Positions 59,842 to 64,000 of a stretch of 64,000 bases of DNA are shown piece by piece; position 1 is the first letter of the stretch; each line of letters opens with the position of its first letter. Both the position numbers and the translations under genes were made by a program. Under the pieces are notes generated by a model. That model saw only the letters and a list, made by a program, of their open reading frames with translations. It made no database searches and had not been told where the DNA came from. The stretch is from Triglochin maritima (Eukaryota; Streptophyta; Magnoliopsida; Alismatales; Juncaginaceae), in assembly GCA_963682175.1 (NCBI GenBank), contig OY821786.1, positions 35,767,501-35,831,500 on the forward strand. Reading direction: 5' to 3'.

Positions 59842-60954
59842 TCAATGAGGTAGGTTACGTGGGAAGTAATGAAGTCTTTTATCCAAGTAGGGGCGATTTG
59901 GACGAGTCAATCTTCTCCTTTGGATAATTTCTTCTTGGTTCCTTGCTTGATCTTCTTCTTCTTCTCCTCCTCCTCCTCCTCCTCCTTCTTCTTTGACTTG
60001 TGGGGTCGAGTTGTCTTCATGAGTTTTCGATATTTCGGGGTCCAAGGTGGGAAATGCAACATCGAGCGTTGTGGTCTTGTCATCGCTCTTATTAAAAAAT
60101 GACTCTCTCTCAACAAACAATACATCTCTTGAAACATAAAGTTTACACTGTTGTGTCATAACACTTGTACCTTTTTTTCCAAAGGAATAACCAAGAAAAA
60201 TACATTTTATGGAATTGCAGTCGAGTTTATTCGTCCTTTTCCTATGAACAAAACAAACACAACCAAATAACCTAAGGTGGTCAAGAGTTAGTTTCCTTCC
60301 GAGTAAAATTTCCAAAGGTTGATTGTTTTGAAGAGTAGAGCTTAGTAGACGATTAATGAGGTAAGTTGCAGTTAAAATAGCATCCGACCAAAAACATTTT
60401 GGAACATTACTTTGAAAAAGTAGAGACCGAGTAACATTTAAAAGGTGGTGATTTTTCCTTTCGGAAACATCATTATGTTTCGAAGTATTAATACGAGTAG
60501 TTTGATGAAAAATTCCCTTGGTTTTCAATTTTTTTGAAAATTATGGGTAGTGTATTCGGTACCATTATCTGATCTAAAAGTTTTGATTTTGAAATCATAC
60601 ATATTTTCAACGAGGGTCACAAATTCACAAAAAATGTTAAAGGCATTGGATTTTGCTTTTAAAAGATAAATTATGTAGTGCGGGAAAAAACATCGATAAA
60701 TGAAATAAAGTATTTGAAACCATTATAAGATTCAATAGGGGTCGGTCCCCAAATATCGGAATGAATAAGTTCAAGAGGGTACTAGCTTTATTTGTAGAGG
60801 AATGAAACGATAATCTAGTTTGTTTTGAATAATGACATACATCACATAAATATTCGGAGGTAATAAAAGGAAAAAGAGTTTTTAAGACATGATGGGATGG
60901 GTGTCCCATTCTCTTGTGCCAAAGCTCATGGTTTGGTTTATTAATGACATGCAT
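59842..60954 (-). pseudogene. Copia E: pre-integrase and integrase
   Basis: 60954-60800: NHELWHKRMGHPSHHVLKTL with a following CDVC, giving the H-H-C-C zinc site. 60800-60530: core pieces including a SDNGTEY-type motif, split by stops. 60528-59842: a long open part with NVSERKNHHLLNVTRSLLF (start of the conserved third acidic region, here beginning with S-E-R-K), LLGRKLTLDHLRLFGCVCFV and the C-terminal GYSFGKKG. The C-terminal linker contains a (GAG/GGA)n microsatellite (59955-59995 plus strand) giving a Gly/Glu run. Confidence 0.85.
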
Positions 60955-60999
60955 CGTCTTATTTTTGGTGTCTAAGATGTAGAGCCCATTGATAAGAAC

Positions 61000-61915
61000 T
61001 CATCTACCAATCATCAAAAATGTGATTCGATCCTGAAAGATTACATCAACAGGAGTAAATATGACATTACAATTTAAATTCTTAGTAATCTTAGCAATGG
61101 ATAGAAGATTGGAATCAAAGGTACATATAATACATTTTTAGCTAGTTTCTTTAATAATTGCATGTCTCCTACACCTTTAATTTCAACTTGGATACCATTG
61201 GTTACCGTTACAAATTTATTTAGAAAGCCAAAACTATTTTTAATATTTCTCAATAATGATGGATTGCTGGTTATATGGTCTATAGCACCTGTGTCAATAA
61301 TCCATCGAGTATCATATGATTTATTAACAGAGAATTTGGCAGTGTAATTATCTAAGCTATTTTTTATACTTGTGCAATTACTTGAATTGTGGACAACTTC
61401 TACAAATAATTATTCAGATGAATTAGAAGTTGGCCCAACGAGTTTGAGTCCATGGGCGCAGGGGTGTTAGCGAGTTGTGGGGAGAATCCGCTTGGATGGT
61501 TCAGGTATACAGGTGGGTTATTCGGATTCTCCACATTCACAACAATAAAACCCTTCGGATCCGGAGCAAAACCGACTTCACCCCATTTCCTCCTTTCACC
61601 TCCAGAGCTAGGGTTAGGGTAGCCCTCATAGCTACCGCCACCCCTTCCTTTGTTCCGATGATCGCCCCCTCCTTCCCTTGTTGGTCGAATTTCTTGCAGT
61701 TGACACAAGTTTCATTTGCTTTATTTCCATATTTACCTTTGGTTTTGTTGTTTTACGTGGATGTTTGTTGTTTTCTGACGAGAAGTGCATGAGACTCCAT
61801 CATGTGGTCGGTTTGTTGGCTCAGAGTGGTGTTCCGACGAGTTTCTTCCCGTTGAACCATTGCGATGATGGCTGCCAAGTTGGAAAGTTCAAGTGTCATT
61901 AAGATACCCAAACTA
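61000..61915 (-). pseudogene. Copia E: gag C-terminus and protease
   Basis: 61905-61690: end of gag (LSNLAAIIAMVQREETRR, then CVNCKKF; the CVNC codons are 61707-61696). 61690-61400: Gly-rich, frameshifted linker. 61340-61000: protease with active site WIIDTGAIDHIT (DTGA codons 61295-61284) and following NGIQVEIKGVGDM-like sequence in broken frames. Similarity to gag stops near 61910, so the N-terminal gag, leader and 5' LTR are absent. Confidence 0.8.
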
Positions 61916-62929
61916 TAAGACGAAAGTGGCTATACTACAACAAAAAATACTCGCAACGTACCAAAGAGGATCATAAAAGCATGTCATCCTTCTACTACTC
62001 CACTTCCATCCATGTCGACTTCATCATCTCTCTAACCATCTCTCAATCCCAATCACCACCCACCCACCATCAATAAGTTCTCTCCTATTGGAGGAGTGAT
62101 TTTTCTTGGGGGGGAAATGGATATGTGATGGAAAATGGAGATAAATTAAAAAATCAACATTTGAAGTTTTCTCGATATTTCTATTTGGTGATTTGGGAAT
62201 CCTTCATTGTGTTTTGGGTAAATTAAGAAGTAATTTGGGATAGGATAAGAATCAACGTCGACGAGTTCATCGTTTCAACCCAATATTGTTTTATAGCTTC
62301 AAGATGGATTCTGAACAAAAAAATAAGAATGATTTCAGTTGGCAAGAAAAACTGGGCAGAATAAAATAATATAGCTTTAAAATGAACCAAAAACATGAAA
62401 ACAACAAATGAAGGTGAGAAAGTAAAGTTAAAATGCAGAAAATCAGTGAAACAGTGGATTGTTGACAATAAAATGTTGCAAATGTGAGATTTTATATTTG
62501 TAATTGTGAGATTTCATATTTGCAATAGACATATTAACAAAAACAAATATGAATGACAACACAAAAGTAACTAAAATCACAAAAAAAAAAAACAAAAAAT
62601 AGAGCCAGAAGAGGTGGAAGCTATGAGAGTGAAATGTGATGGTGAGAGGGAAATGAAATAACTAAATGGTTAGAGTTCATATAATGTTTTCCCTAAAACT
62701 TTGAAATGTTTTCAAATTCAAAATACTGGAAAAAAATGTACAGTTACTTTTGGCATAGCAGGTACGCAACTACTTTTGGCAGAGCGAGTAAGTATGTAAA
62801 GGTGATTGTATACATGTATAGTATATGGAACGTATGGATAATATAAATACAAATACACTATAGTGAATGGAAAATGTTTATTTTTTGTCCACGTCAGAAT
62901 GCCACGTCAGCACGCATGGACTAATGATG
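61916..62929. other. No gene recognised between copia E and the duplicated upstream region
   Basis: Sequence of unknown origin that starts near CTACTACAACAAAAAA. By analogy with copy 1 this is about where a second CEP-like gene would be expected, but no CEP domain or signal-peptide frame is seen on either strand. Two CCACGTCA boxes lie at 62889-62907. Confidence 0.4.
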
Positions 62930-63505
62930 GAAAATAACTCGAGGCTTAGTTTCCTTTAAATATGTACTCTTACATGCTCTTTTAATTCTAATCAAGATTG
63001 CACTCATGCCCCTATCTTTTTCTTGATGTTTGAATGCACACCTTTTGAATTTTTTTACAACTCTTCCATAAAACTCTATGTGAATCCTTTGGTTCGACCC
63101 ACTACAATAAGACACGCTGCTTGGTTTTGTCTAATTCAAGATCAAAAATTAATATACTTAACTGGTAGTCCCAGTGAGATCATGCATACCCTTCAGAGAA
63201 CCTTAAATTTTAGAGGAATAATATATATCATCAATTTTAGGTTTACCTCTAAACCCTCTTAGCTTGGGAAGAACTATGGTCAAGGGATAACTAAGATACA
63301 AATTTGGTTGTAACAACTTATGTCAAGATAGAGTTAATTAGCCTGATGCCTATATTTTAAGGTCAAAAGATCTATATTAATTATGGCCATTGGTTTCTGC
63401 AGGAAAATGGTTGTCAATGGTATTCAACTCTTAGGACAAATAATTTGTCTAGAATTTTGTTTATCAAGTATAACAACGGCCGTAGTTCCCTCCTGATTAC
63501 TAAAA
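62930..63505. repeat. Second copy of the CEP-gene upstream region
   Basis: Collinear with 29465-30055, same orientation, diverged by many substitutions and small indels. Homology stops at its left end where, in copy 1, the TATA box and the CEP-like gene follow. Confidence 0.8.
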
Positions 63506-63589
63506 AGCCAAATTCATTGGATTTCTTTCTACAAGATTTTAAGAATGATATTTCAAAGTATATAGTAAAGTATATGCAAATTGCAAAAT

Positions 63590-63720
63590 TTAACTCATTG
63601 ATACCAAAAGGATGAAGATGGGTCCAATAGCAGCAATTTTGGAGAACAAGATGGATGATCTTCTGATGTTAAATCCATTTGAGGAAGGCCTTTTGCAAAT
63701 GCAGAGTGATGTTTGAAGAA
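63590..63720 (+). other. Possible exon fragment
   Basis: The plus strand reads MGPIAAILENKMDDLLMLNP and FEEGLLQMQSDV before a TGA near 63713. It has coding-like composition and no internal stop. No family recognised. It could be a terminal exon or a remnant of a gene outside the window. Confidence 0.25.
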
Positions 63721-63939
63721 GTGATATTTTAAAATAGGTAGGTGCCACTGAATCAAAATAATGATGATATAATCCACAACATGGTTTCAAGTTATCTCCT
63801 GATGGGATTACAAAATACGAACATATAAGTCTGCAGCAGAATAACAAAGTTTTCCTATGGTAAAGGTACAAAATGCTAGAACAATGACAAGTGAAAATAA
63901 AGTACCAGATGAAGCTCATAATTGCTCTGTTTTAAAAAT

Positions 63940-64000
63940 CGGACCGAACTGGCGGTCGGACCGGGTTGGACCGTGAACCGGTAGCAAACCGGTCGATTCG
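63940..64000. repeat. GGTCCGACC-dyad MITE entering at window edge
   Basis: AAAATCGGACCGAAC, GGTCGGACCGGG and GAACCGGT words resemble the hAT-type dyad MITE at 24256-24508. It runs out of the window. Confidence 0.45.

Larger units (their letters stand above)
47341..61915 (-). mobile_element. Copia element E, 5'-truncated host of nested insertions
   Basis: Minus-strand copia. The gag C-terminus starts at about 61905 and is followed by protease, integrase, RT and RNase H down to 58251. The element resumes at 49476 with the polyprotein stop TGA, GAGGGG polypurine tract and a 3' LTR beginning TGTGTTTAAAACA (about 49465). That LTR is itself interrupted by solo LTR D and seems to end at TGTTAATGC (plus strand, 47341). 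Many stops and frameshifts are present. No 5' LTR is found; similarity stops in gag near 61910. Confidence 0.8.

Noticed and set aside
61916..62160. CACTA transposon start at CTACTACAACAAAAAA
   Set aside because: Only a short similarity to CACTACAA-type ends, with no inverted partner or target duplication found.

Overview
The window is nuclear DNA of a flowering plant, probably a eudicot. It is strongly A+T rich and has few genes. It holds a spliced plant-specific homeodomain gene, a small secreted-peptide gene, nested LTR retrotransposons (copia-type where coding survives) and many short inverted-repeat transposons. The species cannot be named from the sequence alone.

Two genes can be defended. 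(1) A complete nine-exon gene on the minus strand (17395 down to 9614) encodes a 349-residue SAWADEE-homeodomain protein of the SHH1/SHH2 family, the chromatin readers linked to Pol IV and RNA-directed DNA methylation. Its large first intron is made of diverged tandem repeats, and its last intron carries a short insertion flanked by an 8-bp duplication. (2) A 73-codon minus-strand gene (29365-29144) with a well-placed TATA box encodes a precursor with a signal peptide and one C-terminal domain that aligns over all 15 positions with CEP (C-terminally encoded peptide) hormones.

Layout. 1-9600: intergenic, with a foldback element, a TTA-flanked MITE and a USE/TATA-like pair. 9.6-17.4 kb: the SHH gene. 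17.6-23.3 kb: a decayed PIF/Harbinger transposon with transposase and Myb/SANT-like ORFs, the latter split by a solo LTR (family A). 23.5-25.7 kb: an array of TAGACGTCGG dyads holding a 253-bp MITE, then another foldback element. 26-30 kb: a segment carrying the CEP-like gene. 30.4-32.1 kb: a long imperfect inverted repeat. 34-36 kb: a hAT-type MITE and a hairpin array interrupted by a TTA-flanked MITE. 36.1-43.2 kb: a copia element (C) with intact LTRs, PBS, PPT and target duplication, containing a solo LTR (B) and a striking series of mini-hairpins. 44.6-47.0 kb: a second copy of the flank of the CEP-like segment, broken by a copia fragment. 47.3-61.9 kb: a tower of nested retroelements, namely copia E carrying solo LTR D and LTR A, with A carrying a complete but defective copia B. 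62.9-63.5 kb: the second copy of the CEP-gene upstream region, with no gene beside it.

The most unusual signals are structural. One is at least 15 small hairpins with different, self-complementary stems around a near-constant 5-nt loop (TTCAG/TTCTG) inside copia C. Another is a recurring 10-bp palindrome (CGGTCGACCG) in three unrelated LTR families that changes in a symmetry-preserving way. The third is the reconstructed duplication in which transposon insertion accompanies loss of a peptide-hormone gene while its upstream region persists. Exon boundaries, target duplications and stem pairings were read by hand from the sequence; family assignments rest on recognised motifs, not on database searches.
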